Source: an uncultured Clostridia bacterium
GTDB lineage: Bacteria > Bacillota > Clostridia > Oscillospirales > Acutalibacteraceae
Length of the DNA stretch: 64,000 nt
Direction of reading: 5' to 3'
Assembly (NCBI GenBank): GCA_944380765.1
Contig: CALWIO010000001.1
Location: 62,001-126,000 of the forward strand
Made by a program: the position numbers and the translations under genes. How positions within the stretch are numbered: position 1 is the stretch's first letter; each line of letters begins with the position of its first letter. Below are positions 52,688 to 61,797 of this stretch, one piece after another. The notes below the pieces were generated by a model that saw nothing but the letters and a program-made list of their open reading frames with translations, had not been told where the DNA came from and made no database searches.

Positions 52688-53675
52688 ATTTTACCGCCTC
52701 GTCAATCAGGCGGATTTCCTCATCTGTAAAGTCTGCCACCTTTACAACTTTTACATTCTCTTTTATCTGCTGAGGCTTGGACGCGCCGATTAAAACTCCG
52801 GTGCACGCCTTATCACGGAGCACCCACGCAAGCGCCGTCTGCGCCAGAGTTTCGCCTCTTGCGTCGGAAATCTTTTTAAGCCTGCGAATTTTCTCGATAT
52901 TTTCAAGAACTTTCTGCTCGTTTAAAAATCTACCGCTGCGTTTTGCTCTGCTGTCCTCGGGAATGGACTCGATATAGCGGTCGGTCAGAAGTCCCTGAGC
53001 CAAGGGGCTGAACACGATTATGCCCTTGCCCTCGCTTTCGGCGGCGGCTTTAAGCCCGTTGTTTTCAATGGCGCGGTCAAGAATTGAATATCTGTTCTGA
53101 TTAAGCACAAAGGGGCAGTTTAATTCACGCAGGATAGCTGCCGCTTTTTTCATGGTTTCGCCGTCATAATTTGAAAGTCCGGCGTAAAGCGCCTTTCCGC
53201 TTTTTACGGCAGAGGCGAGCGCTCCCATAGTTTCTTCAAGGGGCGTGTTCGGGTCCATTCTGTGATGATAGAAAATATCCACATAATCGGTTTTAAGCCT
53301 TTTAAGGCTCGCGTCAAGGCTCGCGAGCAGATATTTGCGGCTTCCCCAGTCGCCGTAGGGGCCCTCCCACATATAATAGCCCGCCTTGGTGCTTATAATA
53401 AGCTGGTCGCGGTAAGGGGCAAGCTCCCCGTTTAATATTTTTCCGAAATTTTCCTCGGCGCTGCCCGGCTGAGGCCCGTAGTTATTTGCAATATCAAAAT
53501 GAGTAATTCCGCAGTCAAAAGCGGTAAAGCACAAATCTTTCATATTCTGAAAGCTGTCATAAGTGCCGAAATTGTGCCACAGTCCCAGAGAAACAGCGGG
53601 AATAAGCAGTCCGCTTTTGCCGCAGCGATTATATTTCATAGCTTCATATCTTTTTTCATAAGCCGTATAGCTCAT
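52686..53675 (-). CDS. Aldo/keto reductase (YghZ/Gpr-like)
   Basis: 329 residues from the ATG at 53675. The GTG nine bases upstream belongs to the ribosome site GAGGTG. MKYNRCGKSGLLIPAVSLGLWHNFG is the classic start of the L-glyceraldehyde-3-phosphate reductase/YghZ group. Catalytic residues are in FDIANNYGP (Asp, Tyr), IISTKAGYYMW (Lys) and DIFYHHRMD (His). It reduces aldehydes with NADPH, possibly methylglyoxal or glyceraldehyde-3-phosphate. Its promoter overlaps that of the divergent trmB. Confidence 0.93.
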   Translation of the reverse strand: MSYTAYEKRYEAMKYNRCGKSGLLIPAVSLGLWHNFGTYDSFQNMKDLCFTAFDCGITHFDIANNYGPQPGSAEENFGKILNGELAPYRDQLIISTKAGYYMWEGPYGDWGSRKYLLASLDASLKRLKTDYVDIFYHHRMDPNTPLEETMGALASAVKSGKALYAGLSNYDGETMKKAAAILRELNCPFVLNQNRYSILDRAIENNGLKAAAESEGKGIIVFSPLAQGLLTDRYIESIPEDSRAKRSGRFLNEQKVLENIEKIRRLKKISDARGETLAQTALAWVLRDKACTGVLIGASKPQQIKENVKVVKVADFTDEEIRLIDEAVK

Positions 53676-53693
53676 ATTATTCACCTCGTTAAT

Positions 53694-53722
53694 ATTGTAA
53701 ATGTTTTTACTTGAAAAGGCAA
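53694..53722 (-). promoter_or_regulatory. Promoter of the aldo/keto reductase gene
   Basis: On the minus strand TTGCCT (53722-53717) and TACAAT (53699-53694) are 17 bases apart. Confidence 0.62.
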
Positions 53723-53740
53723 CAGCAATTATGATAAAAT
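53711..53740 (+). promoter_or_regulatory. Promoter of trmB
   Basis: TTGAAA (53711-53716) and TAAAAT (53735-53740) are 18 bases apart, with TG-A before the -10; the -35 region overlaps that of the divergent reductase promoter. Confidence 0.58.
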
Positions 53741-53786
53741 AGCCGTTGTGACTAACGGATTATAAAGAGCTGAAAAGAGTGATATT

Positions 53787-54458
53787 TTGCGTCCCAGAAA
53801 AATAAGCAATATGAATACGCGCCGTGACGCCTGCCGGCATCTTCGCATTGACTACCGGCTTGACTCCTTTGACTACCGGCTTGACGGCGCAAAAAAGAAG
53901 CCGATTGACACAGCGGTAATTTTCGGCATGGAGGCTCCCCTTGTTATGGAAATAGGCTGCGGCAAGGGGCAATTTATCTGCGAATACGCGCGCCGTCACC
54001 CTGAAAAGAACATAATCGCCGTGGAATGCGTTGCGGGAATACTTGTGGAAGCCTGCGAAAGAGTTATGGAAAACGGTCTTGAAAACATAAGGTTTATGGA
54101 AATGAAAGCCGAATATCTGCCGCTTTTCATTAAGGAAAACAGCGTTGAGAAAATATTTTTAAATTTCAGCACCCCCTACCCTAAGTCAAAGCACGAAAGC
54201 CACCGGCTGACAAGTCCGGGATTTCTTGAAATATACCGTTCGCTTTTGCGCTCGGGCGGCTCGGTTATACAGAAAACCGACAGCGAGCTGTTTTTTGATT
54301 ACTCCCTTGAAAGCTTTAAAAACGGAGGATTTGAAATACAAAGCGTATGCCGGGATTTAAAAAGCGGCGACTATGACAACATAGTTACCGAATACGAACA
54401 GAAATTCAGGGATCTGGGAATGCCGATTTTCCGCCTTGAAGCGATAAAAAGAGATTAA
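53787..54458 (+). CDS. trmB: tRNA (guanine-N7-)-methyltransferase
   Basis: 223 residues. TTG start (protein begins RPRKISNMNTRRD, as TrmB proteins usually do) after AGAGTGAT. SAM motif LVMEIGCGKGQFICEYA, then IAVECV, and NFSTPYPKSKHESHRLTSPGFLEIY, which corresponds to the family motif NFPDPWPKxRHxKRR. It methylates G46 in the variable loop of tRNA. The S-T-P-Y-P form of the motif is common in Clostridia. Followed by a terminator shared with the convergent gene. Confidence 0.93.
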   Translation: MRPRKISNMNTRRDACRHLRIDYRLDSFDYRLDGAKKKPIDTAVIFGMEAPLVMEIGCGKGQFICEYARRHPEKNIIAVECVAGILVEACERVMENGLENIRFMEMKAEYLPLFIKENSVEKIFLNFSTPYPKSKHESHRLTSPGFLEIYRSLLRSGGSVIQKTDSELFFDYSLESFKNGGFEIQSVCRDLKSGDYDNIVTEYEQKFRDLGMPIFRLEAIKRD

Positions 54459-54460
54459 AA

Positions 54461-54487
54461 AAAGCCGCTTTAAGCGGCTTTTAATTT
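54461..54487. terminator. Terminator between trmB and the DUF1015 gene
   Basis: AAAGCCGCTT and AAGCGGCTTT flank one T, with A-rich and T-rich exits on both strands. Confidence 0.7.
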
Positions 54488-54494
54488 TGAGGCG

Positions 54495-55733
54495 TTATGA
54501 AAGCTCGTGGATAAAGAGTCCCGAAAGGAGTTTCGGCTCAAACCAAGTGGATTTAGGGGGCATTACCTCGCCCGCGTCAGCAATATCCATAAGCTCCTCC
54601 AATGAGGTGGGGTACATTGAAAACGCAACCTTCATACCGCCTTCAACCCGGCGTTCAAGCTCCTTTAAGCCTCTGATTCCGCCCACAAAGTCAATTCTTT
54701 TATCCGTTCTGGGGTCGGAAATTCCGAGCACGGGCGCTATAAGGCTGTTTTGAAGTATGGAAACATCAAGCCTTGCGACAGGGTCGCTCTCGTTGATAAT
54801 TTCAGGCTTTGCCGTCAGCTTATACCAGACGGAGCCGAGATACATTCCGAAGGTGTGGCGGCACGAGGGCGAATAGGGGCTTTCATCGGCCTTTTCAACC
54901 GTAAAATTCTCGCTTATCCTGTTTAAAAACTCTTCCTCCGACATTGAGTTAAGGTCGGAAATTACACGGTTATAGTCCATTATTTTAAGGTCGCCGCAGG
55001 GGAAAATTACCGAGAGAAAGTAGTTGAACTCCCCGTCGGCTCCGGCTTTTTCCGCCTTGCGCCTTGCGCCTACTCTGACCGCCGAAGCCGCCCGGTGGTG
55101 ACCGTCGGCAATATAGAGCGAGGGAATTTTCGCAAATTCGCTTTCAAGCTCGGAAATTGCGCTGTCGCTGTCAATCACCCACACGGTCTGCGCTACATTG
55201 TCGCCGCTTACGAAGTCATAGACGGGTTCGTGGCTGTTTTTCCAGTTTTCCACTATGCTTCTTACCTTTTCGTTTTCACGGTATGTAAGGAAAATAGGGC
55301 CTGTGTTAGCGTCGCACGCCTCAATGTGGCGGATTCTGTCCTCCTCCTTGTCGGCTCTTGTATGCTCGTGCTTTTTAATTACATTATTGACATAATCGTC
55401 AACCGCCGTACAGCCTACAATGCCCGTCTGCTCCCTGCCGTTCATTATCTGACGGTAAATATAGAGCATGGGTTTTTCGTCCTGAACGCAGACGCCGTTT
55501 GTTTTTAAGCCGTCCAGATTTTCGCGCGCCTTACTGTAAACCTGTTCACAGTAGAGGTCTGTTCCTATCGGCAAATCAATTTCCGCCTTGTCAACATGCA
55601 AAAAAGAAAAGGGGTTGCCCTTTACCATTTCACGAGCTTCATCAGAATCCATTACATCATAAGGAAGCGCGCCCACCCGCGAAGCGTATTCGGGTTTCGG
55701 ACGAACCGCCTTAAAGGCTTTGAGTACTGCCAA
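54495..55733 (-). CDS. DUF1015 family protein
   Basis: 412 residues from a TTG at 55733 (GAAGGA just before it); a GTG at 55751 is the alternative. It begins AVLKAFKAVRPKPEYASRVGALPYDVM, with LYIYRQIMNGREQTGIVGC, YIADGHHRAASAVRVG (HHR is conserved), and a C-terminal STWFEPKLLSGLF. Members of this family lie next to phosphoglycerate dehydrogenase in many genomes, and their activity is not established. Here the gene is the last of an operon with a VanZ protein and a peptide-binding lipoprotein. Confidence 0.85.
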   Translation of the reverse strand: MAVLKAFKAVRPKPEYASRVGALPYDVMDSDEAREMVKGNPFSFLHVDKAEIDLPIGTDLYCEQVYSKARENLDGLKTNGVCVQDEKPMLYIYRQIMNGREQTGIVGCTAVDDYVNNVIKKHEHTRADKEEDRIRHIEACDANTGPIFLTYRENEKVRSIVENWKNSHEPVYDFVSGDNVAQTVWVIDSDSAISELESEFAKIPSLYIADGHHRAASAVRVGARRKAEKAGADGEFNYFLSVIFPCGDLKIMDYNRVISDLNSMSEEEFLNRISENFTVEKADESPYSPSCRHTFGMYLGSVWYKLTAKPEIINESDPVARLDVSILQNSLIAPVLGISDPRTDKRIDFVGGIRGLKELERRVEGGMKVAFSMYPTSLEELMDIADAGEVMPPKSTWFEPKLLSGLFIHELS

Positions 55734-56181
55734 GTTTATTCCTTCTTTCACTGATCTTTTTTATCACCGCATAAATTACAAGAGCCGCCGCTGTTCCTGC
55801 CGCCGCTCCCGCGCTGTCGATAAGCATATCCGTTATTCTGCACGCTCTGCCGGCTACGAAAAGCTGATGAATTTCATCGCTCACCGCGTAAAGCACAGCC
55901 GCCGCGAAAGCCGCCGCAGCGTTAAACCGGCTTTTAAAGGTTGCATACACCGCGTTGTTTAAAAGCAGGGCAAGACCGGCAAATTCAAGGGCGTGAGCCG
56001 TTTTGCGTATTACAAGCGACGACGGCTCGATATTAAATACGCGGGTTACAAACTCCATAATCGCTCCGCTCATTGCCGCCGAATCGTCGCCGGGCTGAGC
56101 GGACATATAGAAAATTACTCCCATACAGGCGGCAGCCGCCGCCCACGAAAAGACAGCGTAAACTTTTTTACCCGCGCTCAT
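55711..56181 (-). CDS. VanZ family membrane protein
   Basis: 156 residues, about four membrane helices, with FYMSAQPGDDSAAMS near the first helix, RKTAHALEFAGLALLLNNAVY, and the conserved YAVSDEIHQLFVAGRACRITDMLIDSAGAAAG motif. VanZ proteins raise teicoplanin tolerance in enterococci by an unknown mechanism; many Clostridia carry them outside resistance clusters. ATGA overlap with the lipoprotein gene upstream, and its end overlaps the DUF1015 gene start. Confidence 0.92.
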   Translation of the reverse strand: MSAGKKVYAVFSWAAAAACMGVIFYMSAQPGDDSAAMSGAIMEFVTRVFNIEPSSLVIRKTAHALEFAGLALLLNNAVYATFKSRFNAAAAFAAAVLYAVSDEIHQLFVAGRACRITDMLIDSAGAAAGTAAALVIYAVIKKISERRNKLGSTQSL

Positions 56182-57761
56182 TGTTTTTGTCCTTTATAAA
56201 AATACAGATTTGATGTAGCCGAGCTGAAATAAATTCCCGAAACGCCCTCAGCTAAGGCAAACACCGTAGTTTTTTCAAACAGCGGAAGCACAACGGCGTT
56301 TTTCATAAGATAGCTCTGGCAGTCAAGGGATTTTTCCTCGTCGGGGGAAAGCTTTAACTCCTCAAAGATACGGTCATATTCATCGGAAGAATAGCCGAAA
56401 AAGTTTTCTTCGCTGTCGCTTGTGAACATTTCAAGAAAATCCACGGCGCTTCCCGAATCAACCGTAAGAGGATAAATTACGGCGTCATATTCGCCGGAGT
56501 TAAGAAGCGATACAAAGTCCTCGTCGCTGACGGCGTTTACCGTTCCGTTTAATTCAACTCCTATATTCTTCTGCCAATAGCTTACAATGCGCTTGGCGGT
56601 GCTCTCGTCACTCTCGGTACACAAAAGGTTTACCGTAAGATTATCTATCCCCAGTTCCTCATAAGCGCTTATCATATCCGCGCGCGCCGATTCAATATTA
56701 TAGGAAATTCCCTCGGCGCTGCCGCCGGAAAGGCTGAAATAAGAGGGAACCGCTGTTTTAAGCGGCGTTTCGGTTACGCCCGAAAGCTGAACAGCCGCCG
56801 CGAGTCCTCTTCTTAGCGTATTGTTCTGCATGGTTTTGCTGTTAAGGTTAAACAACAGCGAACAGGCTATATTTTTAAGCTCGGTTTCAGTTACCTTTCT
56901 GCCGAGCTGAGAACACGCCTCGCTGTCCGAGAAAAATCCGCAGTCATAAGTTCCGCTGTCAACTTTTTTTGCCGCGTCAACGGAATCGGTATTAAGGTAA
57001 AGCCTTACAGACGAGGGACTTGCCGGAAAATCGCCCTTATATTCGGGATTTTTTGAAAACGCCGCCGACTGACCGTCGCTGACGGAAGAGAGATAAAAGG
57101 CGCCGTTGCTGATTATGTATTGTTCTTCAAGTCCGTATCTTCCGGCGGTAAGCTCAAAAAAGCTCTCGCAGCAGGGATAGGAAACAGGCTGTGTAAGCGC
57201 GTACAGGAAATTGTCGTATTTCCTTTCAAGCGTTATTTCAAGCGTAAAGCTGTCCACTGCGCGCACGCCGAGAGTATCTGAACTTACCGAGCCGCCGTGC
57301 ACCTTTTCGGCGTTTTTGATAACGCTTAAAAGCTCGTAATCCGCCGCCTGAGTTTCTGGCAGTACTGCCCTTGTTATTCCGAAAACAAAATCCTCAGCCG
57401 TTACCGAGGTATCCACCGAGCCGCCGCGCTCCTCAATAAAATCCGCCGCGGCAGAGGAAATGTAATAATTCATATCCTCGCGAAGTTTAAAGGTATAAAC
57501 AAGCCCGTCTGAGGAAACGGAATAGTCGGTTACGGCGCACTTTACCGCCTCGCCGTTTTCGCCGAGTTTAAAAAGACCGTCAAAAATATTGACTGCCACC
57601 GTTTTTTCCGATGTGAGCTGCGCTATCTGCGGGTCAAAATGCCGGGGCATTTCGCTGACGGCGCAGGCAAAAGAAGTACTGCCGGAGCTGCCGCCGCACG
57701 CGGTAAGTCCGGTTACCAAAAGCGCCGAGATAAGTATAAGAGCCGTAATTTTTTTTAACAT
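56178..57761 (-). CDS. Peptide/oligosaccharide ABC transporter solute-binding lipoprotein (family 5)
   Basis: 527 residues from the ATG at 57761. Signal peptide with lipobox LVTGLTAC, then GGSSGSTS. SBP_bac_5 features: FDGLFKLGENGEAVKCAVTDYSVSSDGLVYTFKLRED, the FVFGITRAVLP region, and NNTLRRGLAAAVQLSG. Family 5 binds peptides, nickel or oligosaccharides. No OppBCDF permease or ATPase genes are in the window, so it either uses a distant transporter or acts alone. The GTG nine bases upstream may be part of the ribosome site. Confidence 0.9.
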   Translation of the reverse strand: MLKKITALILISALLVTGLTACGGSSGSTSFACAVSEMPRHFDPQIAQLTSEKTVAVNIFDGLFKLGENGEAVKCAVTDYSVSSDGLVYTFKLREDMNYYISSAAADFIEERGGSVDTSVTAEDFVFGITRAVLPETQAADYELLSVIKNAEKVHGGSVSSDTLGVRAVDSFTLEITLERKYDNFLYALTQPVSYPCCESFFELTAGRYGLEEQYIISNGAFYLSSVSDGQSAAFSKNPEYKGDFPASPSSVRLYLNTDSVDAAKKVDSGTYDCGFFSDSEACSQLGRKVTETELKNIACSLLFNLNSKTMQNNTLRRGLAAAVQLSGVTETPLKTAVPSYFSLSGGSAEGISYNIESARADMISAYEELGIDNLTVNLLCTESDESTAKRIVSYWQKNIGVELNGTVNAVSDEDFVSLLNSGEYDAVIYPLTVDSGSAVDFLEMFTSDSEENFFGYSSDEYDRIFEELKLSPDEEKSLDCQSYLMKNAVVLPLFEKTTVFALAEGVSGIYFSSATSNLYFYKGQKQ

Positions 57762-57779
57762 TTCGCTCACCCGACTTAC

Positions 57780-57788
57780 AGTATATCA
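57780..57788 (-). promoter_or_regulatory. Extended -10 promoter of the lipoprotein operon
   Basis: The minus strand reads TG-A-TATACT. A poor -35 (TGGAAC) lies 17 bases upstream. Confidence 0.5.
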
Positions 57789-57856
57789 AAAAAATACTCT
57801 CAGTTCCACATTTTGATAAAAAATTTTATAAAATTCTCGCTTTTGCTATATATTTT

Positions 57857-57865
57857 TGGTATAAT
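57857..57865 (+). promoter_or_regulatory. Extended -10 promoter of rmuC
   Basis: TG-G-TATAAT lies 32 bases before the rmuC ATG, with AAAGGAGACAGTT as ribosome site. No good -35. Confidence 0.6.
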
Positions 57866-57897
57866 AAAATATATATTTGTATTAAAAGGAGACAGTT

Positions 57898-59214
57898 ATG
57901 GATTTACCCGTAATAATCGGCGCGGTTTCGGCGGTATTTTCGGCAGGCGCCTGCGCAGCCGCGGTATTCGCCGCTTCAAAAGCCGGCAGCAGCAAAGACG
58001 ACGGCCGCTTAAACGCTCTGGAACAGCGGCTCGACTACATATCAAAGACCACAGGCGATGAATTTCAGCGAGTAAGGGGAGATATACGCGAGGGCAACCG
58101 CGAAATGCGCGAGGAGGTCAAGACAAGCCTTAACGAAATGGCGGTGCGCTTTGACAATATGAACAAGGGCAACGCCGAGCACCGCGAAAAGGTTTCGGCT
58201 CTGCTGATAAACATGCGCGACAAAAACGCCGAGCAGAGCGAGCGGCAGAACAAGGTGCTGGAATCCTCGATTACCCGTATGCAGGAATCCAACGAAAAGA
58301 AGCTTGAACAAATGCGCCTTACCGTTGACGAAAAGCTCAACGAAACGCTTTCAAAAAGGCTTGACGGCTCGTTTAAAACTGTTGCCGACCAGCTTGAAAG
58401 CCTCAACAAATCCCTGGGCGAAATGCAGAGCCTTTCCACAGGCGTTACCGAAAATGTAACCGCTCTTAACCGTGTGCTTACCAATGTCAAGGCGAGGGGC
58501 ACATGGGCGGAGGTTCAGCTTGAAGGAATACTCGACCAGACCATTCCCAACATGTACGAAAAGAACATAGCTACGGTTCCCGGTTCGTCCGAAAGGGTTG
58601 AGTTCGCCATAAAAATACCCTCTTCGGAAAAAGGCGGCAAGGATATTCTGCTGCCGGTGGATTCAAAATTCCCTATGGAGGACTATGTGCGCCTGTGTGA
58701 CGCCGCCGACCGTGCCGACCCGGAGGCGCTTAAAGCGGCAAGGGCCGACCTTGAAAAGAAAGTCCTGAGCGAAGCCAGGATGATTACAAAATACATTCAC
58801 CTTCCCGAGACAACGCCCTTCGCTATTATGTATCTCGCGACAGAGGGCCTGTATGCCGAAATAGCCTCGTCAAAAACCGGACTGCCGGAAAAAATACAGA
58901 ACGACTATAACATAATGATTTCAGGGCCGTCCACGATTACCGCGCTTTTGAACTCGCTTTCAATGGGCTTTAAAACCATAGCCATTAACGAAAAGGCAAA
59001 CGAAGTGCGTGAAATTCTGGGAGCGGCAAAGGCTCAGTACCAGAAATTCGGCGACCTGCTCGGAAAAGCCCGCAAAAAAGTTGAGGAGGCCGGCAAAACT
59101 CTTGACGAGGCGGAGCGGAAAAATGTGTTTATTCAGCGCAAGCTGAAAAACATTGAAGCGCTCGACCAGAATCAGGCTTCTCAGCTTTTGTTTGAGGAAT
59201 CCGCGGACGAATAA
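57898..59214 (+). CDS. rmuC: DNA recombination protein RmuC
   Basis: 438 residues. N-terminal hydrophobic anchor (about 3-24), then a long coiled coil (about 35-190) rich in Glu/Lys/Arg, then the RmuC nuclease-like core: ARGTWAEVQLEGILDQTI, VEFAIKIPS, LLPVDSKFPMEDYVRL, TTPFAIMYLATEGLYAEI, and ISGPSTITALLNSLSMGFKT. RmuC limits DNA inversion and was linked to defence and recombination control in E. coli. A typical stand-alone gene. Confidence 0.94.
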   Translation: MDLPVIIGAVSAVFSAGACAAAVFAASKAGSSKDDGRLNALEQRLDYISKTTGDEFQRVRGDIREGNREMREEVKTSLNEMAVRFDNMNKGNAEHREKVSALLINMRDKNAEQSERQNKVLESSITRMQESNEKKLEQMRLTVDEKLNETLSKRLDGSFKTVADQLESLNKSLGEMQSLSTGVTENVTALNRVLTNVKARGTWAEVQLEGILDQTIPNMYEKNIATVPGSSERVEFAIKIPSSEKGGKDILLPVDSKFPMEDYVRLCDAADRADPEALKAARADLEKKVLSEARMITKYIHLPETTPFAIMYLATEGLYAEIASSKTGLPEKIQNDYNIMISGPSTITALLNSLSMGFKTIAINEKANEVREILGAAKAQYQKFGDLLGKARKKVEEAGKTLDEAERKNVFIQRKLKNIEALDQNQASQLLFEESADE

Positions 59215-59219
59215 AATGC

Positions 59220-59248
59220 TTGCAAGTTTCAGGCATTTGATTTATTAT
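59220..59248 (+). promoter_or_regulatory. Promoter of the GH3 gene
   Basis: TTGCAA (59220-59225) and TATTAT (59243-59248) are 17 bases apart. Confidence 0.6.
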
Positions 59249-59289
59249 ATTAAATGGAATTTATTTAAGCTTTATGAGGAGGAAAACAA

Positions 59290-61734
59290 ATGTCACTCAA
59301 ACACGCAGACATTATCTCACAAATGACGCTTGAGGAAAAAGCGAGCATGTGCGACGGTCTTGACTACTGGCACAGTCAGCCCGTTGAGCGGCTCTCTGTT
59401 CCCTCGGTAGGCCTTAACGACGGCCCTCACGGAATCCGTAAAAAAGGCGACCCCAACGACAAGAGAAACGGCGACACAAACCTGTTAAAAGGCGTGCCCG
59501 CTATCTGTTTCCCCACAGCTTCGGCTACCGCCTGCTCATGGGACCCGGAACTTATTGAGCAAATGGGCGAAGCTCTCGGCGAAGAGTGCCTTAAAGAAAA
59601 GGTTTCGGTACTCTTAGGCCCCGGCACGAACATCAAGCGTTCTCCCCTTTGCGGAAGAAACTTTGAGTATTTCTCGGAGGACCCGCTCCTTGCCGGAGAA
59701 ATGGCGGCTTCCTTTATCAACGGCGTGCAGAGCAAGGGCGTAGGCACCTCGCTTAAACACTATGCCGCCAACAATCAGGAAACACGCAGAATGACGGTCA
59801 ACACCGTTGCCGACGAGCGCACTCTCAGGGAGATTTACTTAACCCCCTTTGAGATAGCGGTTAAAAAGGCTCAGCCCTGGACCGTTATGTGCTCCTACAA
59901 CAGAGTAAACGGCACATACGCCGCGGAAAACAAATGGCTTCTTACCGATGTTCTCAGAAACGATTTCGGTTTTAAGGGAATTGTTGTGACCGACTGGGGC
60001 GCGGAAAACGAGCGCGTTGCCGGACTTAAAGCCGGTCAGGAGCTTGAAATGCCCACTTCCAGCGGAGAGGGCACAAAGCTCATAATTGACGCCGTTAAAA
60101 ACGGAAGCCTTGACGAAGCGGTGCTTGACGAAGCGGTTGACAGGCTCATTGATATGGTTAAAAGAGCCGAGAAAGTTCTCGGAAAAGAATATACATACAA
60201 CGCCGAGGAGCATCACGCTCTGGCAAGAAAAATTGCCTCGCAGTGCATGGTGCTTATGAAAAATGACGGCGGACTTCTTCCCCTTAAAAAGGACGCCCGC
60301 CTTGCCGTTATAGGCGAAATGGCGATGAAGCCGCGCTATCAGGGCGCCGGTTCTTCGCTTATCAACCCGATTCAGCTTGATTCGGCTTATGACACTATGA
60401 AAAAGATGGGCGTTGCTTTTGACTACGCTCCCGGTTACTCGACCGCCAAAAAGAACAAGAGAAGCGACGACGACTTTATAGCCGAAGCCGTAAACAAAGC
60501 TAAGGGCGTTGACGCCGCAGTGCTCTTTATAGGTCTCACCGACGAGTTTGAGACCGAGGGCAACGACCGCAAGCACTTAGGCATTCCTCCCCTTCATGTA
60601 CGCCTTGTCAACGAGGTGCTGAAAGTCAACAAAAATGTTGTTGTTGTTCTGTCGGGCGGAGCGGCGATTGAAATGCCGTGGGCAGAAGGCGTGCCGGCAA
60701 TTCTCAACGCCTTCCTTACCGGTCAGGCTTCGGGCAGCGCGGTATGCGATGTTCTTTTCGGCGATGTTAACCCCAGCGGCAAGCTTTCGGAAACATATCC
60801 CGTTTCGCTTGCGGAAACACCCAGCGCCAACTACTTCCCCGGCACTCCCGTTTCGGTTGAGTACAGAGAGGGAATTTATGTGGGATACAGATATTATGAC
60901 ACGGCGAACAAGCCCGTCAGCTTCCCCTTCGGCTACGGTCTTTCATACACCACATTTGAATACAGCGACTTGAAACTGAGCGCGGACAGCATCAAGGACA
61001 CGGACACTCTTAAAGTCAGCTTCAAGATTAAGAACACCGGCGGTGTTGACGGCGCGGAAGTAGCTCAGCTTTATGTAAGCGATATGGAAAGCACCGTTTT
61101 CCGTCCCGTTAAAGAGCTTAAAGGCTTTAAGAAAGTATTTTTAAAGGCGGGCGAAGAAAAAGAGGTAGAGATAGAGCTTTCAAGACGCGCTTTCGCCTAT
61201 TACAACACGGGGCTGGGCGACTGGCATGTTGAAAGCGGAGAGTTCAGAATACTTGTAGGCGCTTCAAGCCGCGACATTAAGCTGGAAGCTGCGGTAAATG
61301 TTGAATCGACGGTTGAAGCCGCTGTTCCCGATTACAGAAAGAGCGCTCCCTCCTACTACGGCGCTGACATTATGCACATCGGCGACGAGGAATTCAAAGC
61401 CGTACTCGGTCACGAAATACCGCCGTCACAGAGAGATAAGTCAAAGCCGCTGACCGTTCTTAACACTCTTGAGGACGCGGCTGACGGAAAATGGGGCGGA
61501 AGATTCAACAGAATGCTCTCAAAGATGCTGGGCACTGAAACAATGGCAGGCGCCGTTGCTCTTCAAACGCCCATCAAGAACTTTATTTCCATGAGCTTCG
61601 GTCTTTTCAGCCCCGCCATGGCTGAGGGACTGCTTATAATCCTCAACGAGGACAAATTCGCCAAGGGCATGGGAATTATACTTAAAGGTATTCCCAACCT
61701 TATTAAGAATATCGGCAAGCTCAAATCTATTTAA
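59290..61734 (+). CDS. Glycoside hydrolase family 3 beta-glucosidase-like enzyme
   Basis: 814 residues. GH3 N-terminal barrel with LNDGPHGIR, GTSLKHYAANNQE, and nucleophile D235 in VVTDWGA. The C-terminal GH3 domain (about 310-530) has LFIGLTDEFETEGNDRKHL, where an acid/base Glu is expected, and LPFGYGLSYT-like FPFGYGLSYTTFEY; then a fibronectin III-like domain (about 560-670). An additional tail of about 120 residues with hydrophobic helices follows. There is no signal peptide. It removes terminal glucosyl residues from imported beta-glucosides. GAGGAGGAAAACAA precedes the ATG. Confidence 0.93.
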   Translation: MSLKHADIISQMTLEEKASMCDGLDYWHSQPVERLSVPSVGLNDGPHGIRKKGDPNDKRNGDTNLLKGVPAICFPTASATACSWDPELIEQMGEALGEECLKEKVSVLLGPGTNIKRSPLCGRNFEYFSEDPLLAGEMAASFINGVQSKGVGTSLKHYAANNQETRRMTVNTVADERTLREIYLTPFEIAVKKAQPWTVMCSYNRVNGTYAAENKWLLTDVLRNDFGFKGIVVTDWGAENERVAGLKAGQELEMPTSSGEGTKLIIDAVKNGSLDEAVLDEAVDRLIDMVKRAEKVLGKEYTYNAEEHHALARKIASQCMVLMKNDGGLLPLKKDARLAVIGEMAMKPRYQGAGSSLINPIQLDSAYDTMKKMGVAFDYAPGYSTAKKNKRSDDDFIAEAVNKAKGVDAAVLFIGLTDEFETEGNDRKHLGIPPLHVRLVNEVLKVNKNVVVVLSGGAAIEMPWAEGVPAILNAFLTGQASGSAVCDVLFGDVNPSGKLSETYPVSLAETPSANYFPGTPVSVEYREGIYVGYRYYDTANKPVSFPFGYGLSYTTFEYSDLKLSADSIKDTDTLKVSFKIKNTGGVDGAEVAQLYVSDMESTVFRPVKELKGFKKVFLKAGEEKEVEIELSRRAFAYYNTGLGDWHVESGEFRILVGASSRDIKLEAAVNVESTVEAAVPDYRKSAPSYYGADIMHIGDEEFKAVLGHEIPPSQRDKSKPLTVLNTLEDAADGKWGGRFNRMLSKMLGTETMAGAVALQTPIKNFISMSFGLFSPAMAEGLLIILNEDKFAKGMGIILKGIPNLIKNIGKLKSI

Positions 61735-61750
61735 GCCGCAAATATCAATA

Positions 61751-61787
61751 AAAAACAGCCGCGCAAAACGCGGCTGTTTTTTTATGC
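61751..61787. terminator. Terminator between GH3 and the ABC permease gene
   Basis: ACAGCCGCG and CGCGGCTGT flank CAAAA, with AAAA and TTTT extensions; both exits are U-rich. Confidence 0.85.
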
Positions 61788-61797
61788 CTTTTTTCTT

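Noticed and set aside
15781..61790. GC-rich GCCGGCGGC-type hairpins as a dispersed repeat family
   Set aside because: Each differs in sequence outside the core, sits after a gene and is followed by T; they are ordinary terminators.
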